Assembly (NCBI GenBank): GCA_020049805.1
Contig: JAGVLN010000024.1
Span: 1-49,575, forward strand
Reading direction: 5' to 3'
From: Rickettsiales bacterium
Lineage (GTDB): Bacteria; Pseudomonadota; Alphaproteobacteria; Rickettsiales; JABSSG01
Length of the DNA stretch: 49,575 nt
Shown: in pieces, positions 18,450 to 26,938 of the stretch
Layout: every line of letters starts with the position of its first letter
Numbering within the stretch: position 1 is the stretch's first letter
Notes under the pieces: model-generated
The model's database searches: none
What the model was told of the DNA's origin: nothing
Seen by the model: only the letters and a program-made list of their open reading frames with translations
Translations under genes and position numbers: made by a program

Positions 18450-19652
18450 ATGAAAATCAAAGTAGCAAATCCAATTGTAGAGATTGATGGCGATGAAATG
18501 ACCAGGGTAATCTGGGAAAATATTAAGAATAAGCTTATTCTGCCTTTCTTAGACATAGACATTAAATATTACGATTTGTCTATTCAAAAACGCGATGCTA
18601 CTGATGATCAAATTACTAAAGAAGCAGCCTTAGCTATCAAAAAATATGGGGTAGGGGTTAAATGTGCGACTATTACACCTGATGAAAATCGAGTTGAAGA
18701 ATTCAAATTAAAAAAAATGTGGCCATCGCCAAATGGTACTATCCGAAATATTTTAGATGGAACTGTTTTTCGTGAGCCAATAATTTGTAATAATATTCCT
18801 CGTCTCGTAAAGGGTTGGAATCAGCCAATAATCATTGCTCGCCATGCGTTTGGTGATCAATATAAAGCGACGGAGATGGTAATTAAACAAGCTGGCAAAT
18901 TAAAATTGAGTTTTCATGGCCAAGATGGAACGGTTCAAGAATTAGATGTAGTTGATTTTCCTGCAGATGGTGTAGCGCTTTCAATGTATAATTTTGATAA
19001 ATCTATCGAATCATTTGCTAGATCATGTTTTAATTATGCTTTGTTAAAGCAAAAACCTCTTTATTTTGCTACTAAAAATACCATTTTAAAAAAATATGAT
19101 GGTAGGTTTAAAGATATTTTTGAAACTGTTTATACAAATGAATTTAAAGAAAAATTTGCCTCAAATAAATTAACTTATGAACATCGTTTGATCGATGATA
19201 TGGTGGCTTTTGCACTTAAATCTGATGGCGGTTATATTTGGGCTTGTAAAAACTATGATGGTGATGTGCAATCTGATATAGTAGCACAAGGTTTTGGATC
19301 TCTTGGTTTAATGACCTCAGTATTATTATCACCTGATGGTAAAACTGTTGAAACTGAAGCTGCTCATGGTACAGTTACTCGACATTATCGTGAATATTTA
19401 AAAGGTAATAAAACCTCAACTAATCCTGTGGCCTCAATTTTTGCCTGGACTAGAGGGCTAATTTATCGCGGTCAATTTGATGATAATAGAGATTTAGTAA
19501 AATTTGCTAATAGGCTAGAAGATAGTTGTATTAGAACTATCGAATCTGGGAAAATGACTAAAGATCTAGCTTTGCTAACGGATAATCCAGATAAATGGTT
19601 AACTACTGATGATTATATGGATGCTATACTGGATCAGTTCCATAAAAATTAA
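18450..19652 (+). CDS. icd: NADP-dependent isocitrate dehydrogenase, eukaryote-type
   Basis: Isocitrate dehydrogenase oxidatively decarboxylates isocitrate to 2-oxoglutarate with NADP in the TCA cycle. The start is taken at 18450 ([18 protein letters not shown] begins there, with AGGGA at 18441), giving 400 residues; an upstream in-frame ATG at 18417 would add 11 residues. The sequence is of the homodimeric mitochondrial/cytosolic IDH1/IDH2 type, not the E. coli Icd type: [20 protein letters not shown] is the substrate-binding segment, and [13 protein letters not shown] the NADP-binding segment. Its stop codon overlaps the stop of the convergent murE in the tetramer TTAA. Confidence 0.97.
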   Translation: MKIKVANPIVEIDGDEMTRVIWENIKNKLILPFLDIDIKYYDLSIQKRDATDDQITKEAALAIKKYGVGVKCATITPDENRVEEFKLKKMWPSPNGTIRNILDGTVFREPIICNNIPRLVKGWNQPIIIARHAFGDQYKATEMVIKQAGKLKLSFHGQDGTVQELDVVDFPADGVALSMYNFDKSIESFARSCFNYALLKQKPLYFATKNTILKKYDGRFKDIFETVYTNEFKEKFASNKLTYEHRLIDDMVAFALKSDGGYIWACKNYDGDVQSDIVAQGFGSLGLMTSVLLSPDGKTVETEAAHGTVTRHYREYLKGNKTSTNPVASIFAWTRGLIYRGQFDDNRDLVKFANRLEDSCIRTIESGKMTKDLALLTDNPDKWLTTDDYMDAILDQFHKN

Positions 19653-21058
19653 GGCATTAAGTATTTCTTAGCGACCTGGTAATCATCGAATTCACGAATT
19701 GTATCTCCAACAATTTGATAATTTTCATGACCTTTGCCAGCAATTAGAACAGCGTCATTAGGGCTAGTTATAAACTGTATGGCATGTTTTATTGCTTTTT
19801 CTCGGTCACCAATTTCGATGCCTTTTTTACATTCTTGTAGTATAGCTTGACGTATAATTTGAGGATTTTCACTACGTGGGTTATCATCTGTAACTATCGC
19901 TATATCACTATATTGTTCAGCAATTTTTCCCATTAAAGGTCTTTTTTCTTTGTCTCGATCGCCACCGCACCCAAATACTACAATTATTTTACCTGAGAAA
20001 CTGTTTTTTAATACTTGTAACGTTTTTTCTAATGCTTCAGGTTTATGTGCGTAATCTACAAAGACATTTGCATTTTCTACTTTTTGCATACGTCCGGGAG
20101 CTGAATATAAATCGCTTATTATGGGTAATATTTGATTTATCTCAAAACCACAAGCTATTACCAAACCTATAGCGCATAAAATATTATAAGCTTGAAAGTT
20201 ACCTACTACATTAGGAAATGCTAATTCATAGCTAGTAACTTTAGTTCTAAATTTAACTAACAGATGTTCTTGATGTTGTTCTATACTTTGAATAATAAGT
20301 TGATCGCTGCCATAACCGTAAGAAATAATGCGATGATTTCTTTGTTGGCATATTTTAGTAATAGCAGCATACTCTTCCATATCGGCGTTAATTACAGCAG
20401 TAGCGCCTTCTGGTAGTAGTTCAGAAAACAGCCGCATTTTTGCTGCAAAATAATTAGGTATAGTCTTATGGTAATCCAAATGTTCATGAGAAAAATTAGT
20501 AATTGCTGCAGCTTTTAGTTTTATATGATCTAATCTGTGTTGATGCAACCCGTGGCTTGAGGCTTCGATCGCTACATAATCGATATTATTTTGGGTAAGC
20601 CTTTGCAGTATTTGATAAAGATGAACTGTACTAGGTGTAGTAAGGGTACTCTCAAAATGAAGATTATTGCTTGTTAATACACCTAACGTTCCTATAGATG
20701 CAGATGATTTTCCTAATAGTTCTATTATTTGTTTAAAATAATAAGCTACAGAAGTTTTGCCATTCGTTCCGGTTACAGCGACAATATTATTTGGCTGAGG
20801 GGCATAAATAGTAGAAGCAAGTTCACTTAACACGATTCGTGGTTCCTCAACCTTTATAAATTTAATATTTGATTTATTTGGTGAGGGTGAAAATTCATTA
20901 GAATGGATAATAATTTCAGCACCTTTTTTGATAGCATCTTCTATATATTTATGACCATCTTCTTTGGTGCCAGAAATAGCTACAAAAACAGAACCTGGAA
21001 CAACATCCCGGGAATCCGAGGTAATATTTTTAATTTTGCTTAAATCAATATTTATCAT
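19649..21058 (-). CDS. murE: UDP-MurNAc-tripeptide synthetase, meso-diaminopimelate type
   Basis: MurE is a cytoplasmic ATP-dependent ligase that adds the third residue to UDP-MurNAc-dipeptide in peptidoglycan synthesis. The N-terminal domain has [14 protein letters not shown], the ATP site GTNGKT is near residues 97-102, and the C-terminal domain has the DNPR motif near 391-394 (DDNPRSENP), which marks meso-diaminopimelate specificity rather than lysine. The length of 469 is slightly short of the E. coli enzyme (495). Its start overlaps the ftsI stop as TAATG, so translation is coupled. Confidence 0.97.
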   Translation of the reverse strand: MINIDLSKIKNITSDSRDVVPGSVFVAISGTKEDGHKYIEDAIKKGAEIIIHSNEFSPSPNKSNIKFIKVEEPRIVLSELASTIYAPQPNNIVAVTGTNGKTSVAYYFKQIIELLGKSSASIGTLGVLTSNNLHFESTLTTPSTVHLYQILQRLTQNNIDYVAIEASSHGLHQHRLDHIKLKAAAITNFSHEHLDYHKTIPNYFAAKMRLFSELLPEGATAVINADMEEYAAITKICQQRNHRIISYGYGSDQLIIQSIEQHQEHLLVKFRTKVTSYELAFPNVVGNFQAYNILCAIGLVIACGFEINQILPIISDLYSAPGRMQKVENANVFVDYAHKPEALEKTLQVLKNSFSGKIIVVFGCGGDRDKEKRPLMGKIAEQYSDIAIVTDDNPRSENPQIIRQAILQECKKGIEIGDREKAIKHAIQFITSPNDAVLIAGKGHENYQIVGDTIREFDDYQVAKKYLMP

Positions 21059-22788
21059 TATAAAGAATCGTTTTTAGTACTATATTCAAGGTAAAGCTGA
21101 TTATTTATTTCGTCAATTTTATCTTGAGGTGGAGCTATACCATATAAATTAGCAATTCGTTTTATTATTCTTCCGGTTGCAGGTGCAGAAACCCAACCGC
21201 CATTTGCAAAACCAAAGGTTTCTTTGGTTCCTTTAGGTTCATCTAAGGTTACGAGAATAGTATATTTAGGATCATATATTGGAAATGCAGATAAAAACGA
21301 TGAAATACGTAATTTTTGGTTATATTTACCATTAACTGGTTTATTGGAAGTTCCAGTTTTTCCTCCTACAAATAAACCTGGTACGTCGGCTTTTCTACCA
21401 CTTCCTGAGCTTACTACTAAACGCAATAATTTACGCATTTTCTCAGATGTAGCTTCTTTAATTACTTGTCTGCCATTTAGTGGTTCAGCATTTTGTGGTT
21501 TGATAATAGTAGTTTTTGGTAATACACCGCCATTAACTAAAGCACTCATTACTCCTACTACATGTAAAGGAGAAACAGAAATACCATGGCCATATGAAAT
21601 TGTAATAGTATTTAAATCTGTCCAACGAGATATACTAGGATAAGCAGGAGTAGCCTTTTCTGGTAACTCTACATCAATTGGAGAGAGCAAACCAAATGCA
21701 TTAAGAAATTTATATTGATTTTCTTTGCCAAGTTCTAAGGCGATTTGAGCCATACCGATATTAGATGAATACATTAATATTTCTGGCACTGATAACCATC
21801 CACCTTTGCCTAGGTAATCATTAATATTGAATTTAGCATATTTGATTGCTGTGCTAACATCATAAACGTCATTAAGATTTGTAGTTTTATTATCTAAAGC
21901 CATTGCCATAGTAAAGGCTTTAAATATAGATCCCATTTCGTAAGCTGCTAGTGTGCTTTTATTAAATAATTCTTCTTCAGAAGCTGAGCCTGGATTATGA
22001 GGATTAAAGTCAGGCAGGCTAACCATAGCCAATATCTCTCCTGTTTTTGAGTCTTGGACTATGCCTACAGCGCCTCTAGCATTAAATTCTTTTATTGTTT
22101 TTAAGAGTTCATCACGTACTATACTTTGTATTCCTAAATCCAGTGAAAGTTGTAATGGTTTTTGAGGGGTGTCACCATAATATTTAATGTGGTCATCGAA
22201 TTGTTTTTCTACTCCTGCTAAACCATTGCCATCAAGCCCTACATAGCCTAAAACATGTGAAAAAAGCTCGCCATTAGGGTAGGCGCGTTTTTCACTTGTT
22301 TCAAAGTAAATACCAGGAATGCCTAAATCGTTTACTAATTGATGTTCTTTTGGAGTGATATTTCGTTTAATCCAAATAAAGGATTTCTTAGACTGTAATT
22401 TAGTTTGGAGAATATCTAAATCTAGATCCGGCAACACAGATTTTAATTTTTGTGCAGTATCTTTAGCATTAAAAATAATATTAGGATTGGCATATATTGA
22501 TGAAGTAACTAAATTAACAGCCAGCAAATTACCATTGCGGTCTATAATTTCAGTTCTTTTAGGAAATGATTTATTATAAGCAAAAGTTTTTTTGGTTTGA
22601 TCATTATTAGTTAATATTGTTAAGTCAAAAAGTCTTACTGCTATTATTGCGTAGCAAAAAGCAAAACAAATCATTACGACTAATATACGGCCAGAACCGA
22701 TTTCATGCCCATTGAATGATTTGTCTTTGCGAATACGGCTATAAACAGCATATATTAGCTTTTTAAATAAGCTAGGTAGTTTGTTCAT
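21058..22788 (-). CDS. ftsI: Septal peptidoglycan transpeptidase FtsI (PBP3)
   Basis: FtsI is the class B penicillin-binding protein that cross-links peptidoglycan at the division septum. One membrane anchor (about residues 33-53, ILVVMICFAFCYAIIAV) is followed by the pedestal domain and the transpeptidase domain. The three active-site motifs are intact: Ser287-I-F-Lys290, SSN at 341-343 and KTG at 477-479. The length of 576 residues matches E. coli (588). It lies 3 bp after the ftsL-like gene and overlaps murE by one base. Confidence 0.97.
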   Translation of the reverse strand: MNKLPSLFKKLIYAVYSRIRKDKSFNGHEIGSGRILVVMICFAFCYAIIAVRLFDLTILTNNDQTKKTFAYNKSFPKRTEIIDRNGNLLAVNLVTSSIYANPNIIFNAKDTAQKLKSVLPDLDLDILQTKLQSKKSFIWIKRNITPKEHQLVNDLGIPGIYFETSEKRAYPNGELFSHVLGYVGLDGNGLAGVEKQFDDHIKYYGDTPQKPLQLSLDLGIQSIVRDELLKTIKEFNARGAVGIVQDSKTGEILAMVSLPDFNPHNPGSASEEELFNKSTLAAYEMGSIFKAFTMAMALDNKTTNLNDVYDVSTAIKYAKFNINDYLGKGGWLSVPEILMYSSNIGMAQIALELGKENQYKFLNAFGLLSPIDVELPEKATPAYPSISRWTDLNTITISYGHGISVSPLHVVGVMSALVNGGVLPKTTIIKPQNAEPLNGRQVIKEATSEKMRKLLRLVVSSGSGRKADVPGLFVGGKTGTSNKPVNGKYNQKLRISSFLSAFPIYDPKYTILVTLDEPKGTKETFGFANGGWVSAPATGRIIKRIANLYGIAPPQDKIDEINNQLYLEYSTKNDSL

Positions 22789-22791
22789 ATA

Positions 22792-23235
22792 TTATTTAAC
22801 TCCGGTCTCCTTTTGTATAGTAACTTCATTTTTATTTTTAGTTTTTTTGCTACCAGCATTAGCTAAAATTCTTCCACGATTTTTGTAACGCCAATTTGGT
22901 GTTTGACGTTGAAAAATTGCTCCAACAGCTTCTTCTCCTTCATTGGCTGCAAGGTGTATCTTGCCTTCAGTCTTATTTCCTATAACTTCAATTTTAGAGT
23001 TTTTAGCTTCATTCAATGCTAAATATTTATTAGCTAAATATTTTAACCTGTCAGATTTGTTTAAATAGGCCCACTCTGCTCTTAATACCTTGATTTGGTT
23101 TTCTTCTTCAAGTTTAATTTTTTCTAAAGTGGAAGTTTGTTCTTTAAGGCCTTGCACATAAAATTTTATGGTTACAAGGGAACAAAAACTAATAAAAATT
23201 ATCATTATGTAAATTGATGTTATACGATTAAGCAT
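22792..23235 (-). CDS. ftsL: FtsL-like cell division protein
   Basis: A 147-residue bitopic protein: short cytoplasmic N-terminus, one membrane helix (residues ~5-27), then a periplasmic coiled coil (about 30-75) ending in LRAEWAYLNKSDRLKYLANK, the segment shared by alphaproteobacterial FtsL proteins. The C-terminal ~70 residues are basic and probably disordered. FtsL forms a complex with FtsB and FtsQ that activates FtsW/FtsI. Identification rests on topology, the DRL..LA motif and its place between rsmH and ftsI. The 5' end overlaps rsmH by 8 bp. Confidence 0.85.
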   Translation of the reverse strand: MLNRITSIYIMIIFISFCSLVTIKFYVQGLKEQTSTLEKIKLEEENQIKVLRAEWAYLNKSDRLKYLANKYLALNEAKNSKIEVIGNKTEGKIHLAANEGEEAVGAIFQRQTPNWRYKNRGRILANAGSKKTKNKNEVTIQKETGVK

Positions 23236-24187
23236 ATACCACCTCCTGATTTATACGAATTGCTGCACGTAATTTTGCTGAACGTGAGCGTGGATTAGAT
23301 TTTATTTCTGTATCCGTAGGTTTAATAGCTTTATTGGTCAACCATTGGAATTTTGGATGGAAAGGTTTTTCTTCAACTAAAGGTAAATGTCTAGAGCTTG
23401 ATTGTTTAGGTTTGGCGCGCTCATTAATAAATTCTTTTACTATAGCGTCTTCTAAAGAATGAAATGAAACAATAATCAACCTACCGTTATTATTTAATAA
23501 GTTTTCAGAAGCAATAAGTGCTTCTTGCAACGCCCCGAGTTCATTATTTACAAAAATCCTGATAGCTTGAAAAGTTTTAGTTGCTGGATCTATTTTGCTT
23601 TTTCCTTTTTTTACCACTGACCTTACTATATCTGCTAATTCTAAAGTGCTATTAATAGGAGAATTTTTACGAGCTTCAATTATTTTTTTTGCAATTCTAC
23701 GCGATTTGGTTTCTCCACCATAATTGTATATAACATTAGCTATAGTTTCTTCGCTGCTAGTATTGATAAAATTATATGCATCTAATCCTTCCTTGCTCAT
23801 TCTCATATCCAGGCTACCTTCATGCATAAATGAAAAACCCCGACTTGGGTTTTCAAGTTGCATAGAAGAAACTCCTAAATCTAGCACTATGCCATCTACT
23901 TTTGAGATGTTTTTATTGGCAAGTAATTCTTGAAGTTCAGAAAAATTACCATTTATAAATATAAACCTATCCCCAAATTCAGTCTTTAATTGAGTTACAA
24001 ATTTCTTTACATCTGGATCTTGATCAACTGCATATAATGTACAGTTGTTTTGTTTTAAAATAGCTCTACTGTAACTTCCTGCTCCAAAAGTGCCGTCAAC
24101 GTATGTTTCTCCCTCTCTAGGTTGAAGGTAGGTTACTACTTCCGAAAGCATTACTGGGATATGAGAAAAAATGTTTGTATTATTCAT
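23228..24187 (-). CDS. rsmH: 16S rRNA m4C1402 methyltransferase
   Basis: RsmH (MraW) is an S-adenosylmethionine-dependent N4-methyltransferase for C1402 in the ribosomal decoding centre. The 319 residues are full length. HIPVMLSEVVTYLQP at residues 8-22 is the family opening; the methyl-donor site is YVDGTFGAGSYSRAIL, followed by VDGIVLDLGVSSMQL, and SFHSLEDAIVK near the C-terminus is also diagnostic. It overlaps mraZ by 4 bp and ftsL by 8 bp, so the three are one transcriptional unit. Confidence 0.97.
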   Translation of the reverse strand: MNNTNIFSHIPVMLSEVVTYLQPREGETYVDGTFGAGSYSRAILKQNNCTLYAVDQDPDVKKFVTQLKTEFGDRFIFINGNFSELQELLANKNISKVDGIVLDLGVSSMQLENPSRGFSFMHEGSLDMRMSKEGLDAYNFINTSSEETIANVIYNYGGETKSRRIAKKIIEARKNSPINSTLELADIVRSVVKKGKSKIDPATKTFQAIRIFVNNELGALQEALIASENLLNNNGRLIIVSFHSLEDAIVKEFINERAKPKQSSSRHLPLVEEKPFHPKFQWLTNKAIKPTDTEIKSNPRSRSAKLRAAIRINQEVVYA

Positions 24188-24642
24188 TGCTCACCCTTTT
24201 TAGCTAGTCGTAATAGTAATTTTTTTTGTTCGGCGGTATTTTTAGCCTTTTGGTAATATTCCTGGAATTGTTCTGGCTGCCAGATTTCAAAAGTTTGACC
24301 TTTACCAACAAAGCATGCTTTATCAGTTAGTTGTGCTGAAGCTAATAACATTTCTGGAATAATAATTCTACCTTCACTATCAAAAGGCAATTTAACGCTT
24401 CCCCCTAAAATTATAGTGGCGAAAGCATCACGTTCTTCTGAATAAGGATCTAAATTATCGATACTTGTACTAAGGTGCATAATTCGATCATAACTACAAG
24501 CTTCGATACATGGGTTGCTAATAGATTGATAGACAATAACGCCAGAAAAATCTGGTTGCATTAACAAGGTTCTGTAATTGGACGGCACAGAAACTCTGCC
24601 TTTGCTATCAATTTTATTAATATAAGTCGATAAAAACAACAT
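24184..24642 (-). CDS. mraZ: Transcriptional regulator MraZ
   Basis: MraZ is a DNA-binding protein of the AbrB/SpoVT fold that represses its own dcw operon in E. coli. The 152 residues contain two copies of the motif: N-terminal INKIDSKGRVSVPSNYR (about 8-24) and C-terminal KLPFDSEGRIIIPEML (about 80-95). It is the first gene of mraZ-rsmH-ftsL-ftsI-murE. Five phased TGG boxes 50 bp upstream are its likely binding site. The ATG at 24642 lacks a strong ribosome binding site. Confidence 0.96.
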   Translation of the reverse strand: MLFLSTYINKIDSKGRVSVPSNYRTLLMQPDFSGVIVYQSISNPCIEACSYDRIMHLSTSIDNLDPYSEERDAFATIILGGSVKLPFDSEGRIIIPEMLLASAQLTDKACFVGKGQTFEIWQPEQFQEYYQKAKNTAEQKKLLLRLAKKGEQ

Positions 24643-24660
24643 ATTACTTTTATAGTTACA

Positions 24661-24690
24661 ATTATATCCACATTAACATTATAGGAACAA
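24661..24690 (-). promoter_or_regulatory. mraZ promoter region
   Basis: On the minus strand there are two perfect TATAAT hexamers, at 24666-24661 and 24683-24678. The first has TTGTTC (24690-24685) 18 bp upstream as a weak -35. The second has its -35 position inside the repeated TGG array, so binding there would block polymerase. Confidence 0.5.
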
Positions 24691-24692
24691 AA

Positions 24693-24737
24693 TGGTTAAT
24701 TTTGGGTTAACATGGGATTAAGTGGTATACTATGGAA
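24693..24737. promoter_or_regulatory. MraZ-box array (five TGG repeats, 10-bp period)
   Basis: On the plus strand, TGG occurs at exactly 24693, 24703, 24713, 24723 and 24733. The units are TGGTT, TGGGT, TGGGA, TGGTA and TGGAA, each followed by a 5-bp AT-rich spacer. This is the layout of known MraZ sites, direct TGGGN repeats with 5-bp spacers. The array lies 50 bp upstream of the mraZ start. The repeats read in the direction opposite to mraZ transcription, which should be compared with other species. Confidence 0.75.
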
Positions 24738-24768
24738 AATAATGTATTATTCAAGTAGCAAATAACTA

Positions 24769-24860
24769 AAATAGTAAAATAAAGCGACATTGTGTTTTTC
24801 TAACCATGGCTTGAAACCTAAGGTAGAAAAAGGTTACAATGGTTAACTTTTTTACTATTT
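24769..24860. other. Long nested inverted repeat, possible structured RNA or terminator
   Basis: Three pairs of arms nest in register between mraZ and tRNA-Pro. AAATAGTAAAA (24769-24779) pairs with TTTTACTATTT (24850-24860). CATTGT (24788-24793) pairs with ACAATG (24836-24841). TTTTTCTAACC (24795-24805) pairs with GGTAGAAAAA (24822-24831) with one bulged A. The loop is about 16 nt. No open frame or known RNA family is visible. It may be a small RNA, a two-way transcription stop or a cruciform site. Confidence 0.4.
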
Positions 24861-24938
24861 GTAACTCAAAATAGTAGAGGTTAGTAAAAACTTATTGATT
24901 ATTTTATAAAAGGATAATATAAGAAATTTTACTATATT

Positions 24939-25015
<77 letters not shown>

Positions 25016-25033
25016 CTTAGAAATAATAAATTC

Positions 25034-25681
25034 ATGCTTTCAGGACCAGAATTACAACCCTTAACAAAAAAAATATCTTCTGTTGCTATATTACTACATG
25101 GATATGGTTCCGATGGTAATAATCTTATAAGTTTAGCAGAAGAGCTTAGGCCATCCTTGCCAGAAACGCATTTTATTGCGCCAAATGGTATGTTTCCTTT
25201 TGAAAATGCTTCTTTTGGCTATCAATGGTTTGGTCTAAATGATCGTTCTGAGCCAAGTTTATTAAAAGGGCTAAATTACGGCATGCCTAAAGTTAATGAT
25301 TTTATAGACTATCAATTGCAAAGATTTAATCTACCTATAGAAAGATTAGCGCTAATAGGTTTTTCTCAAGGAGCAATGTTATCATTACACACTGCTTTAA
25401 GAAGACCAGATAAAGTAGCAGCAGTTATTGCATTTTCTGGAATGGTCATAGGGCCACAGTTTTTGTCCAATGAAATAAAATCTTATCCTCCAGTTACGTT
25501 AATTCATGGAGCGCTAGATGAAGTAATACCGGTGTCTGCTGCTTATAATACTGAATTAATTCTCAAAAGCTTAAACGTGCCAGTCGAAATGTTAATAGAG
25601 CCAATACTTGGTCATTCTATTGGTCAAGCAGGTTTGAATCTTGCAATTAAAAACCTCAAACATCAATTTGAATCTAAATAA
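25034..25681 (+). CDS. Carboxylesterase / phospholipase of the alpha/beta hydrolase fold
   Basis: The 215-residue protein belongs to the acyl-protein thioesterase/carboxylesterase family (YpfH-like). The oxyanion region is LLHGYGSDGNNLISLA at residues ~17-32, the nucleophile serine lies in GFSQGAMLSLH, and the acid and histidine are in HGALDEVIP and GHSIGQAG. There is no signal peptide, so it acts in the cytoplasm. Family members cleave short acyl esters or thioesters; the physiological substrate is not evident. trmB follows immediately. Confidence 0.9.
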   Translation: MLSGPELQPLTKKISSVAILLHGYGSDGNNLISLAEELRPSLPETHFIAPNGMFPFENASFGYQWFGLNDRSEPSLLKGLNYGMPKVNDFIDYQLQRFNLPIERLALIGFSQGAMLSLHTALRRPDKVAAVIAFSGMVIGPQFLSNEIKSYPPVTLIHGALDEVIPVSAAYNTELILKSLNVPVEMLIEPILGHSIGQAGLNLAIKNLKHQFESK

Positions 25682-25708
25682 TATTTGTATGACCTTAATA
25701 TAACAAAT

Positions 25709-26368
25709 ATGAACGATAGAAGATTAATTAATTCATTTGGTAGAAGAATAGGCAAAAGGTTAAGTAAAGAAAGCCAAAGTTTAATTGAAGAAATACTACC
25801 TAACTATTTAGTCAATCCTGAAAATTTATCACAACCTGATCAAGAATTGTATTTAGAGATAGGTTTTGGTAATGGTGACTTTATTATTGAATTTGCAATT
25901 AATAATCCAAACACTTTATGTATAGGCTGTGAACCTTATTTAAATGGGGTCTCTAATGTCTTGAAAAAAATAAAATCAGCTAGCATCAATAATATAAGGT
26001 TATGGCCGGATGATGCTCGCCTATTACTCACCCAGTTACCTGATAAGATATTTAGCATGGTATATATTTTGTTTCCTGATCCATGGCCAAAGAAAAAGCA
26101 ATATAAAAGGCGCTTGATAAATGAAAATTTTCTTAACTTGTTAAGTAGTAAATTAAAACCTAAAGCAATAATAAATATTGCTACTGATCATGTGGAATAT
26201 GCTAAATGGATTTTGGCTACCTGTTTGAATCAAAATAATTTAAAATGGGTTGCTGAATCTCAGGCTGATTGGATGACTCCCTTTAATTATGTTACTCTTA
26301 CTCGTTATTATCAAAAGGCAGCAAGTAAAACATTAGAACCATACTTTTTTAAATTTGTTAATATCTGA
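25709..26368 (+). CDS. trmB: tRNA (guanine-N7)-methyltransferase
   Basis: TrmB methylates G46 of tRNAs with S-adenosylmethionine. The donor-binding motif is YLEIGFGNGDFIIEFA, and the family signature FPDPWPKKKQYKRR is complete, followed by the NIATDHVEYAKWI segment. I chose the ATG at 25709 (starting NDRRLINSFGRRIG, 219 residues); a TTG at 25685 would add eight residues. The upstream carboxylesterase ends 27 bp before this start, suggesting a two-gene unit. Confidence 0.95.
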   Translation: MNDRRLINSFGRRIGKRLSKESQSLIEEILPNYLVNPENLSQPDQELYLEIGFGNGDFIIEFAINNPNTLCIGCEPYLNGVSNVLKKIKSASINNIRLWPDDARLLLTQLPDKIFSMVYILFPDPWPKKKQYKRRLINENFLNLLSSKLKPKAIINIATDHVEYAKWILATCLNQNNLKWVAESQADWMTPFNYVTLTRYYQKAASKTLEPYFFKFVNI

Positions 26369-26428
26369 ATTATTTATTCTTAATATTAAGCTGCAGATCT
26401 AACATGCTTGCTTTAAATAATTTAATGC

Positions 26429-26457
26429 TTGCATAATATCAATTTATAATATATTAT
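26429..26457 (+). promoter_or_regulatory. Putative promoter of the cold-shock gene
   Basis: TTGCAT at 26429-26434 and TATTAT at 26452-26457 are separated by 17 bp. Transcription would begin near 26464, giving a leader of about 170 nt before the cold-shock start, a length typical of cspA-type leaders. Confidence 0.45.
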
Positions 26458-26463
26458 AAGGTT

Positions 26464-26636
26464 GATAAATTTAAGTATTTCTCCCGCCTGCCTCTATAAG
26501 GTTTCGGTTATTTTTTCGGTTCAATACCATAAAAATTCCTTCAGCGTTAGAATACCTTTCGGGAAACCGAATGAAAATTTTTCGGGTCTATGATAAGCAT
26601 AGATTTTTTATATTAATGTTTAAAGGAGTTCTTTTT
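26464..26636 (+). promoter_or_regulatory. Structured 5' leader of the cold-shock gene
   Basis: The leader contains a compact hairpin TTCGG-GAAA-CCGAA (26558-26571, GNRA tetraloop). Two further TTCGGTT segments, at 26503-26509 and 26515-26521, can pair with the same AACCGAA (26565-26571). The structures are mutually exclusive, as in RNA thermoswitches. A strong AGGAG site at 26623 follows. No coding function is needed to explain 26369-26636. Confidence 0.45.
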
Positions 26637-26846
26637 ATGGAAACAGGTGTTGTAAAGTGGTTTAACCCAAATAAAGGTTATGGTTTTATTCAACCAGATC
26701 AAGGGGGCAGTGATGTGTTTGTGCATGTTAGTGCTTTAGAAGCCGCAGGTATTAGAAGTTTAAATGAAGGTCAGAAATTGCAGTATAATCGTACCACAAA
26801 TAAAGGTAAGGTTTCTGCATCTGAACTAGAACTTTTACAAGATTAA
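26637..26846 (+). CDS. cspA: Cold-shock domain protein
   Basis: A 69-residue single cold-shock domain that binds single-stranded RNA and DNA and melts RNA structure. The start at 26637 ([17 protein letters not shown]) is set by the ribosome binding site AAAGGAG and by family length; an upstream in-frame ATG at 26571 would add an atypical hydrophobic leader. The RNP1 motif is KGYGFIQ and RNP2 is VFVHVSA. Symbol given by family; which paralogue it is cannot be told. It has a long structured leader, a strong terminator, and is followed by a DEAD-box helicase gene, a partner often induced with it in the cold. Confidence 0.93.
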   Translation: METGVVKWFNPNKGYGFIQPDQGGSDVFVHVSALEAAGIRSLNEGQKLQYNRTTNKGKVSASELELLQD

Positions 26847-26866
26847 TCCATAATTTTCTATTTATA

Positions 26867-26915
26867 AACCTCATCTTACTTAAATTAGATTTGTAAGATG
26901 AGGTTCTTTTATTCT
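26867..26915 (+). terminator. Rho-independent terminator of the cold-shock gene
   Basis: A perfect 13-bp stem (AACCTCATCTTAC at 26867-26879, GTAAGATGAGGTT at 26893-26905) with a 13-nt loop is followed by the T-rich CTTTTATTCTT, 21 bp after the stop codon. Confidence 0.85.
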
Positions 26916-26938
26916 TAAAAATTTAAATATATAAAGTA

